This document shows positions 19,985 to 30,305 of a stretch of 64,000 nt of DNA, one piece after another. Source of the DNA: Burkholderia sp. Nafp2/4-1b. Its GTDB lineage: Bacteria > Pseudomonadota > Gammaproteobacteria > Burkholderiales > Burkholderiaceae. Where the stretch lies: positions 1 to 64,000 of the forward strand of contig NZ_ML058602.1 in the NCBI RefSeq assembly GCF_003635165.1. The letters run 5' to 3'. Position 1 is the stretch's first letter. Each line of letters begins with the position of its first letter. Position numbers and translations under genes: made by a program. The notes under the pieces are model-generated. The model was not told the origin of the DNA, did not search any database, and saw only the letters and a program-made list of their open reading frames with translations.

Positions 19985-21175
19985 TTAGCGCCCGTGTTCG
20001 GAAATCGTGTGGTCTTCGTGCGGTTCAGCGGGTGCGCCGTCGAGCGCATCGTTGGGCAACGTCGAGCCGGAAAGGTGTTCCGCGGAGGCGATCTCGGCGA
20101 TGGCGGCACGCAACGCGTCGAGACCCTGACCGGTGCGTGCGCTCAAAAAGACGCGCGAAATATTACCATACTCGTCCCGCTCGACCGCGTCGCCGCGGGC
20201 CGCCAGCTCGGGCACGGCATCGATCTTGTTGAACACCAGCACCTGCCGGATCGTGTCCGCGCCGATCTCGTGCAGCACGCCGTTCACCTGCTCGATCTGC
20301 TCGAGCCGCACCGCGCTCGATGCGTCGACCACGTGCAGCAGCAGATCCGCATGGATCGTTTCCTCGAGGGTCGCGCGAAACGCGGCAACCAGCTGGTGAG
20401 GCAGTTCGCGGATGAAGCCGACCGTATCGGACACGACGATCTGGCCGACCTCGTCGCCGAGGTACACGCGCCGCGACGTCGTATCGAGCGTCGCGAACAG
20501 CTGGTCGGCCGCGTAGGCCTGCGCTTTCGTCAGTGCATTGAACAGCGTCGACTTGCCCGCGTTCGTATAGCCGACAAGCGACACCGACATCGTGCCGCTG
20601 CGGGCGCGCTGGCGGCGCTGCGTGCTGTGCTGCCGGCGCAGCCGGTCGAGCCGCGACTTCAGCATCTTGATGCGCTCGCCGATCAGCCGGCGGTCGGTTT
20701 CGAGCTGGGTTTCGCCGGGGCCGCGCAGGCCGATACCGCCTTTTTGCCGCTCGAGGTGGGTCCACGCGCGAATCAGCCGGGTCGACAGGTATTGCAGCTG
20801 CGCGAGCTCGACCTGCAGCTTGCCTTCGTGGCTGCGGGCGCGCTGCGCGAAGATGTCGAGGATGAGGCTCGTGCGATCGACCACGCGCCGGTTAAGCGAC
20901 TGCTCCAGATTGCGTTGCTGGGCCGGCGCCAAGGCGTGGTTGAAGATGACGATTTCGACGTTGTGCGCGTCGCAGGCAAGCCGCAATTCTTCGGCTTTGC
21001 CGCTGCCGATGAACATCTTCGCATCGGGGCTGGCGCGACGACCCGTGAGGGTGACGGCGGGACGGGCCCCCGCACTGGAGGCAAGAAGACTGAGTTCTTC
21101 GAGACTGGCTTCGAAATCGGTCTTGCCGAAATCGATGCCGACGAGCGCTGCGTTGATCAAATTATCGGGTGTCAA
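19985..21175 (-). CDS. hflX: GTPase HflX
   Basis: Ribosome-associated GTPase that splits stalled 70S ribosomes and may remodel rRNA under stress. 396 residues: an HflX N-terminal domain with GSGKAEELRLACDAHNVEIV (short hallmark GSGKAEEL) and the Gly-rich glycine switch GGIGLRGPGETQLE. The G domain follows, with G1 GYTNAGKSTLFN, G3 DTVGF and G4 NKID, then a short acidic C-terminus. The frame begins with TTG at 21175 and no SD is obvious, so the exact start is uncertain. It lies 58 bp downstream of hfq, the standard hfq-hflX-hflK-hflC order. Confidence 0.95.
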   Translation of the reverse strand: MTPDNLINAALVGIDFGKTDFEASLEELSLLASSAGARPAVTLTGRRASPDAKMFIGSGKAEELRLACDAHNVEIVIFNHALAPAQQRNLEQSLNRRVVDRTSLILDIFAQRARSHEGKLQVELAQLQYLSTRLIRAWTHLERQKGGIGLRGPGETQLETDRRLIGERIKMLKSRLDRLRRQHSTQRRQRARSGTMSVSLVGYTNAGKSTLFNALTKAQAYAADQLFATLDTTSRRVYLGDEVGQIVVSDTVGFIRELPHQLVAAFRATLEETIHADLLLHVVDASSAVRLEQIEQVNGVLHEIGADTIRQVLVFNKIDAVPELAARGDAVERDEYGNISRVFLSARTGQGLDALRAAIAEIASAEHLSGSTLPNDALDGAPAEPHEDHTISEHGR

Positions 21176-21232
21176 GATGAGGCGGCTGGCATCGGTCGCT
21201 CGCGGCGACCGGATGCCGGCCGCTGCGATAGG

Positions 21233-21472
21233 TTAGGACGAGGCTTCCGCGTCCGGGTGGAAATTCACCGGGCGCGCCGGCACGACCGTCGAGATGGCGT
21301 GCTTGTAGACCATCTGGGTCACCGTATTACGGAGCAACACGACGTACTGGTCGAACGATTCAATGTTCCCTTGCAGCTTGATGCCGTTGACGAGATAGAT
21401 CGAAACGGGAACGTGCTCTTTGCGCAGTGCGTTCAAAAACGGGTCTTGTAACAATTGCCCTTTGTTGCTCAT
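21233..21472 (-). CDS. hfq: RNA chaperone Hfq
   Basis: Sm-like hexameric protein that pairs small RNAs with mRNAs. 79 residues: Sm1 with [20 protein letters not shown] (distal and proximal face residues, including the conserved QDPFLNxLR) and Sm2 with [11 protein letters not shown], the YKHAI motif that lines the U-binding pore. A short C-terminal tail HPDAEASS follows. The ATG at 21472 has GGAG 7 bases upstream; the four codons before it (MEYA) are rejected. Burkholderia carry a second, longer Hfq elsewhere; this 79-residue form beside hflX is the canonical one. Confidence 0.98.
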
Positions 21473-21625
21473 GGCGTACTCCATCTTTTTTTGCAGGTTG
21501 ATCTGGATTGGCGACGAAGAAAAAGAGATCCGGCGCCAATCGCTACACTATAGCTGATTTTGCCTGCCCCGCCCCCGCGCAGGCCATGCGGCCTATGCCT
21601 TGCGGGAAGCGCGTGGCAGACGTGC

Positions 21626-22963
21626 TCAGCCCTTGTCCGCGTACGGGTTGGTCGACGAACGGAACTCTATGCGCAATGGAGTCCCGGTCAGGGAGAAAGT
21701 TTCGCGGAATCGGTTTTCCAGGTAACGCTTGTACGTCTCCGTCACCGCATCGAGCGCGTTGCCGTGGATCACGATCAGCGGCGGATTCTGGCCGCCCTGG
21801 TGCGCGTAGCGCAGCTTCGGACGCACCGGGCCGCGACGGCGCGGCTGCTGGAATTCGACGGCCTCGATCAGCGCGCGCGTGAGCTTCGGCGTCGGCAGCT
21901 TCGCCATCGCCGCCGCGTATGCGTCGTCGACCGAGCGCATCAGCGCGCCGATGCCCGTCTTCTTCGCGGCCGAGATGTAGTGCGATTTCGCGAAGTCGAG
22001 GAATTTCAGCTTGCGGGTCAAATCGGCTTTCGCGCGATCGCGCGCGTGGTCGTCGAGGCCGTCCCACTTGTTGACGCCGATCACGAGCGCGCGGCCCTGC
22101 TCGACGACGAAGCCGGCGATGTGCGCGTCCTGGTCGGAAATGTCCTGCTGCGCATCGAGCAGAAGAATGACGACGTTCGCGTCGGAAATCGACTGCAGCG
22201 TCTTCACCACCGAGAACTTCTCGATCGCCTCGAACACCTTGCCGCGACGCCGCAGGCCCGCGGTGTCGATCAGCGTGTATTTCTTGCCGTTACGCTCGAA
22301 GTCGACGTAGATCGAATCGCGCGTCGTGCCCGGCATGTCGAACGCGATCACGCGGTCCTCGCCGATCAGCGCGTTCACGAGCGTCGACTTGCCGACGTTC
22401 GGCCGGCCGACGATCGCGATCTTGATGCCGCGCGACGGATCGTCCTCGTCCGCTTCCTCGGGCTGGCCCGCGTACGCGACTTCCAGCGCCTCGTTGATCA
22501 TGTCGGTCACGCCGTCGCCGTGCGCGGCCGAGATCGCGCGCGGGTCGCCGAGCCCGAGCTCGTAGAAGTCCGTCGCGACCGCCGTGTACTTCATCCCCTC
22601 GGCCTTGTTGACGACGAGGAAGATCGGCCGGCCGGTCTTGCGCAGGTAATCGGCAATCGCCTTGTCCTGCGGCGCGAGCCCGTTGCGGCCGTCGACGATG
22701 AACACGACGACGTCGGCTTCCTCGACCGCCTGCCGCGTCTGGCGCGCCATCTGGTGCAGGATGCCGTCCTTCGCGACGGGTTCGAAGCCGCCGGTATCGA
22801 CGACCAGGTACGGCCGTGCGCCGACGCGCCCTTCGCCGTAATGGCGATCGCGCGTCAGGCCCGGCAAGTCGGCGACCAGCGCATCGCGCGAGCGCGTGAG
22901 CCGGTTGAACAGCGTGGATTTCCCCACATTGGGGCGCCCAACGAGGGCAATGACCGGTTTCAT
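21626..22963 (-). CDS. der: Ribosome biogenesis GTPase Der (EngA)
   Basis: Double-Era GTPase essential for late 50S assembly. 445 residues with two tandem G domains. The first has G1 [12 protein letters not shown] at residues 8-19 with NKAEG as G4. The second has G1 [12 protein letters not shown] near residue 185, G3 DTAGL and G4 NKWD. A C-terminal KH-like domain follows, with the usual [11 protein letters not shown] and YLENRFRE segments. It begins the der-bamB-yfgM-hisS-ispG-rodZ-rlmN-ndk block, here read from its downstream end. The gene follows bamB by 246 bp, so it may have its own promoter. Confidence 0.98.
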   Translation of the reverse strand: MKPVIALVGRPNVGKSTLFNRLTRSRDALVADLPGLTRDRHYGEGRVGARPYLVVDTGGFEPVAKDGILHQMARQTRQAVEEADVVVFIVDGRNGLAPQDKAIADYLRKTGRPIFLVVNKAEGMKYTAVATDFYELGLGDPRAISAAHGDGVTDMINEALEVAYAGQPEEADEDDPSRGIKIAIVGRPNVGKSTLVNALIGEDRVIAFDMPGTTRDSIYVDFERNGKKYTLIDTAGLRRRGKVFEAIEKFSVVKTLQSISDANVVILLLDAQQDISDQDAHIAGFVVEQGRALVIGVNKWDGLDDHARDRAKADLTRKLKFLDFAKSHYISAAKKTGIGALMRSVDDAYAAAMAKLPTPKLTRALIEAVEFQQPRRRGPVRPKLRYAHQGGQNPPLIVIHGNALDAVTETYKRYLENRFRETFSLTGTPLRIEFRSSTNPYADKG

Positions 22964-23209
22964 CTGTGTTTTCTACGGTGATGCGCAGCAGCGGGAGGCC
23001 CGCTGCTGCGGGCGGCTGCGCTGAATGAAAATATCACGATTTCGCGCCGCGCCGGATGCGCGCGCCGGGCGCGCGTTGCGCGCCGTCGTCTTTCGTTGCG
23101 AACTGCCTTTCAAATACCGAGCGGCCGGGGACACCGGCCGCCTTCGTGTTGCGCGACCGCGGCGCACGGGACAGGCCCGCCGCACCACGATTGCGCTGTT
23201 GCGTGCGCG

Positions 23210-24355
23210 TCAGCGCGGACGGAACCCGTACAGGCCGCCGTCCTTCGTCTGCACGACGAGCGTATTGCCCGCCAGGACCGGCGCCGCGGTAATCGGGCTG
23301 CCGTCGGTCTTCATCCGGGCGATGAAGCTGCCGTCCTCGCGCGACAGGAAGTGCACGAAGCCCTTGTAGTCGCCCAGCACGACCGCATGGCCCAGCAGGT
23401 AAGGCACGCCGACGTCGCGGCTCTTCAACTGCTCGTTGCGCCACAGCTGGTTGCCGCTCGCCGCGTCGTAGGCCGTCACGACCGACCAGTCGTCGCCGCC
23501 GGCGACGACCGAATCGTCCTGCGCGAGGCCGCTGCGGCTCGAGAACGCCTTTTCCCACAGCGGACGGCCCGAGTTCGCGTCGAAGCAGCCGAGCTGCCCC
23601 TGGAACGTGACCGCGCAGGCTTCGGCACCCACGAGCGTCGGCGGACCGCTGACGTCGTTGATGCGCTCCACTTCGGTCACGCCCTTCGGGAACGACACGG
23701 GCGTCTGCCAGAACGGCTCGCCCGTCTGCAGGTTGATCGCGACGAGACCGCCGCCGGGGAAGCCCGCCAGCACGGCCGCATCGCCCGCGAACGTCATGCC
23801 GGCCGACACGCGCAGGTTCAGCGGCACCGCGCGGTTGCGGTAGTTCCACTTCTGCTCGCCCGTCTGCGCGTTGAACGCGATCACCTGGCCGTCGATCGTG
23901 CGCACGACCACGAGGCCGTTGCCGACCAGCGGCGGCGAGAAGATCTCGCCCTGCACGCTCGTCTTCCACAGCTGCTTGCCGTCGGCGCCGAGCACGAACA
24001 CGCCGCCCTTCAGCGCGCCGACCGCGGTCAGGTTGCCGTCGCTGCCGACGCCTGCCGACAGGTCCGAACCGACCTTCGTGCGCCACAGCGTCTGGCCCGT
24101 CTTCGCGTCGATCTTCTCGACCGAACCGTTCTCGCCCGCTGCGTAGACGGCATCGCCCACGGCCACCGGCGAGAACAGGTAGCGCCCGCCCTTGCCGACG
24201 CTCGCCTTCCAGACCTGTTGCACGTCCATGACGGGCTTGAACTCGGTGAGCGGCGTCGGCACGCGGCGCGCGTCCTTCGACGACGAGCAGGCCGCCAATG
24301 CCAGGACAGCCGCCGCGCAGGCGACGGGCACAGCGTAACGTTTCAGCAAATTCAT
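23210..24355 (-). CDS. bamB: Outer membrane protein assembly factor BamB
   Basis: Lipoprotein beta-propeller of the BAM complex that aids BamA in beta-barrel assembly. 381 residues: a signal peptide with lipobox LAAC (lipidated Cys near residue 23), then eight PQQ/WD-like repeats, for example KIDAKTGQTLWRTKVG, AFNAQTGEQKWNYRNR, AINLQTGEPFWQTPVS and YDAASGNQLWRNEQL. It lies between yfgM (40 bp upstream) and der, as in E. coli. Together with bamD at 5070-5894 two of the four usual BAM lipoproteins are encoded here. Confidence 0.97.
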   Translation of the reverse strand: MNLLKRYAVPVACAAAVLALAACSSSKDARRVPTPLTEFKPVMDVQQVWKASVGKGGRYLFSPVAVGDAVYAAGENGSVEKIDAKTGQTLWRTKVGSDLSAGVGSDGNLTAVGALKGGVFVLGADGKQLWKTSVQGEIFSPPLVGNGLVVVRTIDGQVIAFNAQTGEQKWNYRNRAVPLNLRVSAGMTFAGDAAVLAGFPGGGLVAINLQTGEPFWQTPVSFPKGVTEVERINDVSGPPTLVGAEACAVTFQGQLGCFDANSGRPLWEKAFSSRSGLAQDDSVVAGGDDWSVVTAYDAASGNQLWRNEQLKSRDVGVPYLLGHAVVLGDYKGFVHFLSREDGSFIARMKTDGSPITAAPVLAGNTLVVQTKDGGLYGFRPR

Positions 24356-24395
24356 CGGTTAGCGAAGCAGAGTTAAGAGGTTGAGGGGGCCGGGA

Positions 24396-25025
24396 TCAGC
24401 CGCCGAGCGCATCGAGCTTGAACTGCACGAGCTGGCGCGCGGACTGGTCGTCCTTCGACAGGCCGTCGAGCGCGAGCTTGTAAGCCGCACGCGCATCGTC
24501 GGTCTTGCCTTGCGCGGCCAGCAGATCGCCGCGGCGATCGGCCACGAGGCCCTTGAATGCATCGACCGGCGTGCCGGACAGCAGCGCGAGGCCCGCGTCG
24601 TACGCCTTTTCGTCGAGCAGCAGCGACGCGAGACGCAGTTTCGCGATCTGCTTGTACTCGTCGTCCTTGGCATGATCGACGGCCCATTGCAGCTGTGCCT
24701 TCGCGCCGGTGGCGTCGCCGGCTGCGTACAGCGTCTTCGCGGCCGCGAGCGCGGTCATCTGTGCATACGGCGTGCTGCCGAACTTGTCTTCCATGTCGGC
24801 AGCCGCGCGGGCCATCGTCGCCTTGTCGTTCGCGGCGGCGGCCTTCTGGACCTGCTCGTACAGCCCGGAAGCCTCGGCGGCCTGACGGCGCTGCCAGTAG
24901 TTCCAGCCGTTGAAACCGGCCGCGACGACCAGCGCCGCGAGCACGATCCACGTGGTGAGGTTGCCCCAGCGGGCCCACCACGCCTTCAGACTTTCAATCG
25001 ATTCTTGTTCGTCGTGATAACTCAT
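24396..25025 (-). CDS. yfgM: YfgM-like tetratricopeptide protein (SecYEG-associated)
   Basis: In E. coli YfgM is a single-pass inner-membrane protein bound to SecYEG and the chaperone PpiD. 209 residues: cytosolic N-terminus YHDEQESIESLKAWWARWG, the family hallmark, a transmembrane helix near 25-43 (LTTWIVLAALVVAAGFNGW) and a periplasmic TPR domain (LRLASLLLDEKAYDAGLALL). It lies between hisS and bamB, the conserved position. Confidence 0.93.
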   Translation of the reverse strand: MSYHDEQESIESLKAWWARWGNLTTWIVLAALVVAAGFNGWNYWQRRQAAEASGLYEQVQKAAAANDKATMARAAADMEDKFGSTPYAQMTALAAAKTLYAAGDATGAKAQLQWAVDHAKDDEYKQIAKLRLASLLLDEKAYDAGLALLSGTPVDAFKGLVADRRGDLLAAQGKTDDARAAYKLALDGLSKDDQSARQLVQFKLDALGG

Positions 25026-25079
25026 CGGCGAGCGATTCCTTCCTTGTCAGGCTTTTCTTGTCAGCGAATGCCAGCGCGA

Positions 25080-26420
25080 TCAGTCGTCGCCGTCTTCGGC
25101 GGATGCAACCATCGCATTGATTAGGAATTCGGTCAAGCTTTCGACCGGTACGGTCTGCTGAGCGTTCTTTTCCCCGTCCTGGCCCGCACCGCGCAGCGCC
25201 TTCACGCCCACCGTGCCGTTCGCGACCTCTTCTTCGCCGAAGATCACCGCGAACGCGGCGCCGCTTGCATCGGCCCGCTTCATCTGCGACTTGAAGCTTG
25301 CCGGCGCACCGTCGGCGCTGCAGTGGAAAATCACGTCGAGGCCCGTATCGCGCAGACGCTCGGCCGCGATGAACGCCTGTTCGCGGGCCGTCTCGCCCTG
25401 GTGCACGACATACACGTCGACACCTTCCTGCTCGGGCGCGAGATCCTCTTCCTTCAGCAGCTCGAGAATGCGCTCGATGCCCATCGCCCAGCCGCATGCG
25501 GCGGTCGGCTTGCCGCCGAGCTGCTCGATGAGCGGATCGTAGCGGCCGCCGGCCGCGACCGTGCCCTGCGCGCCGAGCTTGTCGGTCACCCACTCGAACA
25601 CGGTCAGGTTGTAGTAGTCGAGGCCGCGCACGAGACGCGGGTTGATCTTGAACGGAATGTTGTTCGCAAGCAGCAGGCGCTGCAGCCCTTCGAAGTGCGC
25701 ACGCGATTCGTCGCCGAGGAAATCGATCAGCTTCGGCGCGTTCTGCGCGATCTCCTGCAGCGCGGGGTTCTTCGTGTCGAGCACGCGCAGCGGGTTCGTA
25801 TACAGGCGACGCTTCGCGTCCTCGTCCAGCACGTCGGCGAACTGCTCGAGGTACTTGATCAGTTCCACGCGATGCGCGGCGCGCTCTTCGGCGAGGCCGA
25901 GCGAGTTGATCTCGAGCTTGATGCCGGTCAGCCCGAGGTCGTCCCACAGGCGCTGGCACATCATGATGATCTCGGCATCCGCATCCGGGCCCGCGAAGCC
26001 GAGCGCCTCGACGCCGACCTGGTGGAACTGACGGTAGCGGCCGCGCTGCGGACGCTCGTGACGGAACATCGGGCCGATGTACCACAGGCGCTTCGGGCCG
26101 TCGTACAGCATGTTGTGCTCGATCGACGCGCGCACGACGGCCGCGGTGTTCTCCGGGCGCATCGTCAGGTTCTCGCCGTTCAGCGCGTCGGTGAAGCTGT
26201 ACATCTCCTTCTCGACGATGTCCGTGACTTCGCCGATGCCGCGCGTGAACAGCTGCGTGTGTTCGACGATCGGCGTGCGGATGTTCTGGTAGCCGTATGC
26301 GCGCAGCAGCGATTTCACGGTAGCTTCGAAGAATTCCCACAGGCCGGCATCCTGCGGAAGGATGTCGTTCATGCCCTTGACGCCGGTGAGCTTCTCGATC
26401 TTGCGTTTCTGTTCAGTCAT
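25080..26420 (-). CDS. hisS: Histidyl-tRNA synthetase
   Basis: Charges tRNA-His in the cytoplasm. 446 residues, class II fold. Motif 1 lies around [16 protein letters not shown]; motif 2 is [21 protein letters not shown], shown here as [11 protein letters not shown]. The histidine A loop is LVRGLDYYN, and motif 3 is [15 protein letters not shown]-terminal anticodon-binding domain is present from about residue 335, which distinguishes it from hisZ at 16193. It follows ispG by 21 bp and precedes yfgM, conserved order. Confidence 0.98.
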   Translation of the reverse strand: MTEQKRKIEKLTGVKGMNDILPQDAGLWEFFEATVKSLLRAYGYQNIRTPIVEHTQLFTRGIGEVTDIVEKEMYSFTDALNGENLTMRPENTAAVVRASIEHNMLYDGPKRLWYIGPMFRHERPQRGRYRQFHQVGVEALGFAGPDADAEIIMMCQRLWDDLGLTGIKLEINSLGLAEERAAHRVELIKYLEQFADVLDEDAKRRLYTNPLRVLDTKNPALQEIAQNAPKLIDFLGDESRAHFEGLQRLLLANNIPFKINPRLVRGLDYYNLTVFEWVTDKLGAQGTVAAGGRYDPLIEQLGGKPTAACGWAMGIERILELLKEEDLAPEQEGVDVYVVHQGETAREQAFIAAERLRDTGLDVIFHCSADGAPASFKSQMKRADASGAAFAVIFGEEEVANGTVGVKALRGAGQDGEKNAQQTVPVESLTEFLINAMVASAEDGDD

Positions 26421-26441
26421 CGTTCGTGTGTGTGGACGAAT

Positions 26442-27746
26442 TTAGTTCAGGGCCTCGGTGCGGCCGTAATTGCGTGCGACGTAGTCGCTGACGATCTGCT
26501 GGAATTCCTCGGCGATCCGCTCGCCGCGCAGCGTCTTGACCTTCTCGCCGTCGATGAAGACGGGCGCGGCCGGATTCTCGCCCGAACCCGGCAGGCTGAT
26601 GCCGATGTTCGCGTGCTTCGATTCGCCCGGGCCGTTGACGATGCAGCCCATCACCGCGACGTTCATCTTCTCGACGCCCGGATACTCCTTGCGCCAGACC
26701 GGCATCTGCTCGCGCAGGTAGGTCTGGATCTGCATCGCGAGTTCCTGGAACAGCGTGCTCGTCGTGCGGCCGCAGCCCGGGCACGCGATCACCATCGGCG
26801 CGAACGAGCGCAGGCCCATCGTCTGCAGGATTTCCTGGCCGACGATCACCTCGCCGGTGCGCGATGCGCCCGGCTCCGGCGTCAGCGAAATGCGGATCGT
26901 GTCGCCGATCCCTTCCTGCAGCAGCACGCCGAGCGCGGCCGTCGACGCGACGATGCCCTTCGAGCCCATGCCGGCCTCGGTCAGCCCGAGGTGCAGCGCG
27001 AAGCCGCAGCGGCGGCCGAGTTCGCGGTACACCGCGATCAGGTCCTGCACGCCGCTGACCTTGCACGACAGCACGATGCGGTCGCGGCCGAGGCCCAGTT
27101 CGACCGCACGCTCGGCCGAGCCGATCGCCGACTGGATCAGCGCTTCGTACATCACGCTCTGCGCATCCCACGGCTGCGAACGCGCGCCGTTCTCGTCCAT
27201 CATGCGCGCGAGCAGGTCCTGGTCGAGGCTGCCCCAGTTCACGCCGATCCGCACCGGCTTGTCGTACTTCGCGGCGGCTTCGATCATCTGCGCGAACTGC
27301 GTGTCGCGCTTCGCGCCCTGGCCGACGTTGCCCGGGTTGATCCGGTACTTCGACAGCGACTCCGCGCAGCCCGGGTAGTCGCGCAGCAGCAGGTGGCCGT
27401 TGTAGTGGAAATCGCCGACCAGCGGAACGCTCACGCCCATCCGGTCGAGCTGCTCGCGAATCGCCGGCACGGCGGCCGCGGCTTCCGGCGTATTGACGGT
27501 GATACGCACCAGCTCGGAGCCCGCGTTCGCGAGATCCTTGATCTGGATCGCCGTGCCGATCGCGTCGGCCGTATCGGTATTCGTCATCGACTGCACGCGC
27601 ACCGGCGCATCGCCGCCGATCGTCACGAGCTGCCCGCCCCAACGGACATCCACCGCATGCGACACGCGACGCGGCTGATGCCCGCCGAACACCGGCTCGG
27701 TTGAACAAATCTGACTGCTGCGTGGGGATTGAGCTTCGGATTGCAT
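26442..27746 (-). CDS. ispG: 4-hydroxy-3-methylbut-2-en-1-yl diphosphate synthase
   Basis: Penultimate step of the MEP isoprenoid pathway, a [4Fe-4S] reductive enzyme. 434 residues from the ATG at 27746; an ATG four codons earlier (27758) is equally open and neither has a clear SD. The TIM-barrel start is [27 protein letters not shown], shortened key VQSMTNTDT. The cluster cysteines are in [11 protein letters not shown] and [17 protein letters not shown]. Like other betaproteobacterial forms it has a larger middle section than E. coli IspG (372 residues). It lies between rodZ and hisS in the conserved operon. Confidence 0.96.
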   Translation of the reverse strand: MQSEAQSPRSSQICSTEPVFGGHQPRRVSHAVDVRWGGQLVTIGGDAPVRVQSMTNTDTADAIGTAIQIKDLANAGSELVRITVNTPEAAAAVPAIREQLDRMGVSVPLVGDFHYNGHLLLRDYPGCAESLSKYRINPGNVGQGAKRDTQFAQMIEAAAKYDKPVRIGVNWGSLDQDLLARMMDENGARSQPWDAQSVMYEALIQSAIGSAERAVELGLGRDRIVLSCKVSGVQDLIAVYRELGRRCGFALHLGLTEAGMGSKGIVASTAALGVLLQEGIGDTIRISLTPEPGASRTGEVIVGQEILQTMGLRSFAPMVIACPGCGRTTSTLFQELAMQIQTYLREQMPVWRKEYPGVEKMNVAVMGCIVNGPGESKHANIGISLPGSGENPAAPVFIDGEKVKTLRGERIAEEFQQIVSDYVARNYGRTEALN

Positions 27747-27852
27747 CGATAGATCCATTTACGCGGAATGCGCCGCGAGGCGGCGCATGAATTGAAAAAG
27801 CGCCGTGCCCTCGCGGCCCGTCCAGGACAGGCCGTCGCCACGGCGCTTGACG

Positions 27853-28875
27853 TCAGGGCAAAGTGAACCGCGCCACGTTACCCCGCGCTGCCGAATATTT
27901 TGCCGGATCGACAGGTTTTCCGTCGAACGCGACCGCGTCGAGGCCTGCCTTGTTGCCGATCGTGACCTTGAACGGCCCGTCGCCGGCGACCTGCTTCGTT
28001 TCGCCGGCCCGCACCAGCGCCGAGAACAGCTCCTTGCCGTTCTTGTCGCGCACGCTGAACCAGCAGTCCTGCTTGACCTTCAGTTCGACCATCGACTGGC
28101 CTGCCGCGACCACGACGCTCGCGGGCTGGGCCGGCACGGCCGCGCCGCTCGCAGCTGCCGCCGCGACGACCGGTTGCGACGCAGTCGCAGCGGCGGTCGA
28201 AGCCGTCGGCGTCGGCGCCGGCGCCGGGGTAGCCGACGCCGACGCTGCAACCGGTGCCGGAGCGTCGTTGCCGACTGCCGTCGACGCGCCGCCCGTGGCA
28301 GCTTCTTCGACGGAAGACGCCGCCGGCGCGCTGGCCACCGTCCCACTGGCCGCCGACGCATGATTGGCGTCGTTGCCCTTGAAGCGCGCGAGCCAGCTCG
28401 ACGAATCGCCGCCAGTGTGCCACATGAGCACCGCGATCACCGCGACGACGACGATCCCCGTGCCCCACAGCCACGGATGATGGCGCGACGAGCCGCCGAG
28501 CGGAATCGACACGCGGCCGCGCGGCAGATCCGTCCCCGACGACGCGGGCATCGACAGATCGACTTCCGGCACGCCGCGCTCGCGGCGCAGTGCCTGTGCA
28601 AACGGTTCCGGATCGACGCCGAGCATCTTCGCGTAGCTGCGCACGACGCCGAGTGCGAAGGTCACGCCGGGCAAGTGACTGATGTCGCCCGCCTCGAGCG
28701 CCCGCAGCTTCGGCGGAGCGACCTTGAGCCGCGCCGACACGTCGTCGACCGTCCAGCCCTTCGCTTCCCGGAGCTGCGCCAACCGGCTGCCGACGGCCGC
28801 CAGCGTTTCCAGTCCCGCCGGTGCCGGCTTTGCGGCATTCGTCTCTGCGCCGTGTGATGGCTGCGGCTCACTCAT
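27853..28875 (-). CDS. rodZ: RodZ-like cytoskeletal membrane protein
   Basis: Links MreB to the elongation machinery. 340 residues: an N-terminal cytosolic HTH domain of the Cro/CI type (GSRLAQLREAKGWTVDDVSARLK, near 28-50), a transmembrane helix near 138-158 (LWGTGIVVVAVIAVLMW), then a Ser/Ala/Pro-rich periplasmic linker of about 100 residues. A C-terminal beta domain (DUF4115) ends the protein, with VKQDCWFSVRDKNGKELF and GDGPFKVTIGNKAGLDAVAF. The position between rlmN and ispG matches E. coli yfgA/rodZ. The linker is alanine-rich, common in this genus. Confidence 0.93.
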   Translation of the reverse strand: MSEPQPSHGAETNAAKPAPAGLETLAAVGSRLAQLREAKGWTVDDVSARLKVAPPKLRALEAGDISHLPGVTFALGVVRSYAKMLGVDPEPFAQALRRERGVPEVDLSMPASSGTDLPRGRVSIPLGGSSRHHPWLWGTGIVVVAVIAVLMWHTGGDSSSWLARFKGNDANHASAASGTVASAPAASSVEEAATGGASTAVGNDAPAPVAASASATPAPAPTPTASTAAATASQPVVAAAAASGAAVPAQPASVVVAAGQSMVELKVKQDCWFSVRDKNGKELFSALVRAGETKQVAGDGPFKVTIGNKAGLDAVAFDGKPVDPAKYSAARGNVARFTLP

Positions 28876-29045
28876 CCTTGTCCTCGCGTCGATTCTTCTT
28901 CACTGGCGAGCGCCGCCGGCTCCTGCCGGCGGACGTCCGCAACTGTCCATACCATGCGCGGCGCCGAGGCGCCGCGACCGATCGCTATTCGCGTGTTGTA
29001 CCGCAATGAAGTTCGGGCGTCCGCACCCGGGCAAGCCCCGACCCC

Positions 29046-29114
29046 GGCGCCCCGACTTGGTGCTCCCGACCGGGCGTCCCCGACTAGGCGCCCCCGACTA
29101 GGCGTCCCCGTCAA
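29046..29114. repeat. Degenerate 13-14 bp tandem repeat between rlmN and rodZ
   Basis: Five head-to-tail units of the form GGCG(T/C)CCCCGACTA lie at 29046-29058, 29059-29071, 29073-29086, 29087-29100 and 29101-29114; the last merges with the rlmN stop codon. Units three and four differ at one position. The rest of the 235-bp gap (28876-29045) shows nothing I recognise. Confidence 0.7.
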
Positions 29115-30250
29115 ATCGCCCGAACTTCGATGATTTTTGCTGCTGCGCCCGTACGCTCCGCCAGGCGCGTGCGGTCTTTCACCGCGCCGGCCAGCTGGCC
29201 GCATGCGGCGTCGATGTCGTCGCCGCGGGTCTTGCGCACGGTCGTGACGACACCCGCGTCGATGAGGACCTGCGCAAAGCGCTTGATTTGCTCCGGCTTC
29301 GAGCGGATGAGGCCCGATTCCGGAAACGGATTGAACGGAATCAGGTTGAACTTGCACGGCACGTCACGCGTGACGGCCAGCAGTTCGCGCGCATGCGCTT
29401 CGGTGTCGTTGACGCCGTCGAGCATGCAATATTCGAAAGTAATGAAGTCGCGCGGTGCGACCTTCAGGTAGCGCTGGCACGCGGCCATCAGCTCGCGAAG
29501 CGGATGCTTCTTGTTGAGCGGCACGAGCTCGTCGCGCAGCGCATCGTTCGGCGCGTGCAGCGACACGGCGAGCGCGACCGGCAATTCGGCGCCGAGGCGG
29601 TCCATCATCGGCACCACGCCGGACGTCGACAGCGTGACGCGGCGGCGCGACAGGCCGTAGGCGTTGTCGTCGAGCATCAGCCGCATCGCGGGCACGACCG
29701 CGCTGTAGTTCAGCAGCGGCTCGCCCATGCCCATCATCACCACGTTGGTGACGACCCGTTCGGCCTTGCCGTTCGGACCGGGCGCGCGACCGAGCGACGC
29801 ACGCAGTGCAAATTCGGCCATCCGGAGCTGGCCGATGATTTCGGCTGTCGACAGGTTGCGGGAGAAGCCCTGCTTGCCCGTCGAGCAGAAGCGGCAGTTG
29901 ACCGCACACCCGGCCTGCGACGACACGCACAGCGTGCCGCGCGTCTCTTCCGGGATGAACACGGTTTCGACCGCATTGCCGTTTCCGACGTCGATCAGCC
30001 ACTTGCGCGTGCCGTCGGTGGAAACGTGATCGCTGACGATATCGGGCATCACGATCGACGCACGGCCCTTGAGCTTTTCTCTCAGGGACTTCGCGAGATC
30101 GGTCATGCCGTCGAAATCGCCGGCGTTGTACTGGTGGATCCAGCGCTGCAACTGCTTGGCGCGGAACGGCTTCTCGCCGAGGCTGCCGCAGTACGCGACA
30201 AGACCCTCGGCATCGAAGTCGAGAAGATTGACGGAAGTTTCGCTCGTCAT
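29111..30250 (-). CDS. rlmN: Dual-specificity 23S rRNA/tRNA adenine-C2 methyltransferase RlmN
   Basis: Radical SAM enzyme that methylates C2 of A2503 in 23S rRNA and A37 of some tRNAs. 379 residues: N-terminal [13 protein letters not shown] motif, radical SAM cluster [19 protein letters not shown] (CxxxCxxC, near 118-125), the [10 protein letters not shown] motif, and the C-terminal catalytic Cys in [21 protein letters not shown]. Every expected element is present. It lies 55 bp downstream of ndk; the degenerate repeat described separately abuts its stop. Confidence 0.98.
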   Translation of the reverse strand: MTSETSVNLLDFDAEGLVAYCGSLGEKPFRAKQLQRWIHQYNAGDFDGMTDLAKSLREKLKGRASIVMPDIVSDHVSTDGTRKWLIDVGNGNAVETVFIPEETRGTLCVSSQAGCAVNCRFCSTGKQGFSRNLSTAEIIGQLRMAEFALRASLGRAPGPNGKAERVVTNVVMMGMGEPLLNYSAVVPAMRLMLDDNAYGLSRRRVTLSTSGVVPMMDRLGAELPVALAVSLHAPNDALRDELVPLNKKHPLRELMAACQRYLKVAPRDFITFEYCMLDGVNDTEAHARELLAVTRDVPCKFNLIPFNPFPESGLIRSKPEQIKRFAQVLIDAGVVTTVRKTRGDDIDAACGQLAGAVKDRTRLAERTGAAAKIIEVRAI

Positions 30251-30305
30251 GATGTGCTGCCTTGCTGCGTGCGCTGAATCCTGACTACTTGTTGCCAGCC
30301 GGAGC

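Noticed and set aside
17505-19988. 827-codon plus-strand frame opposite hflC-hflK
   Set aside because: Shadow of two well-defined SPFH genes.
21160-21180. TTGACA at the hflX start as a -35
   Set aside because: The hexamer coincides with the TTG start codon of hflX and no matching -10 follows; taken as chance.
25323-27704. 793-codon plus-strand frame opposite hisS-ispG
   Set aside because: Crosses the hisS-ispG gap as a low-complexity shadow, with no protein family signature.
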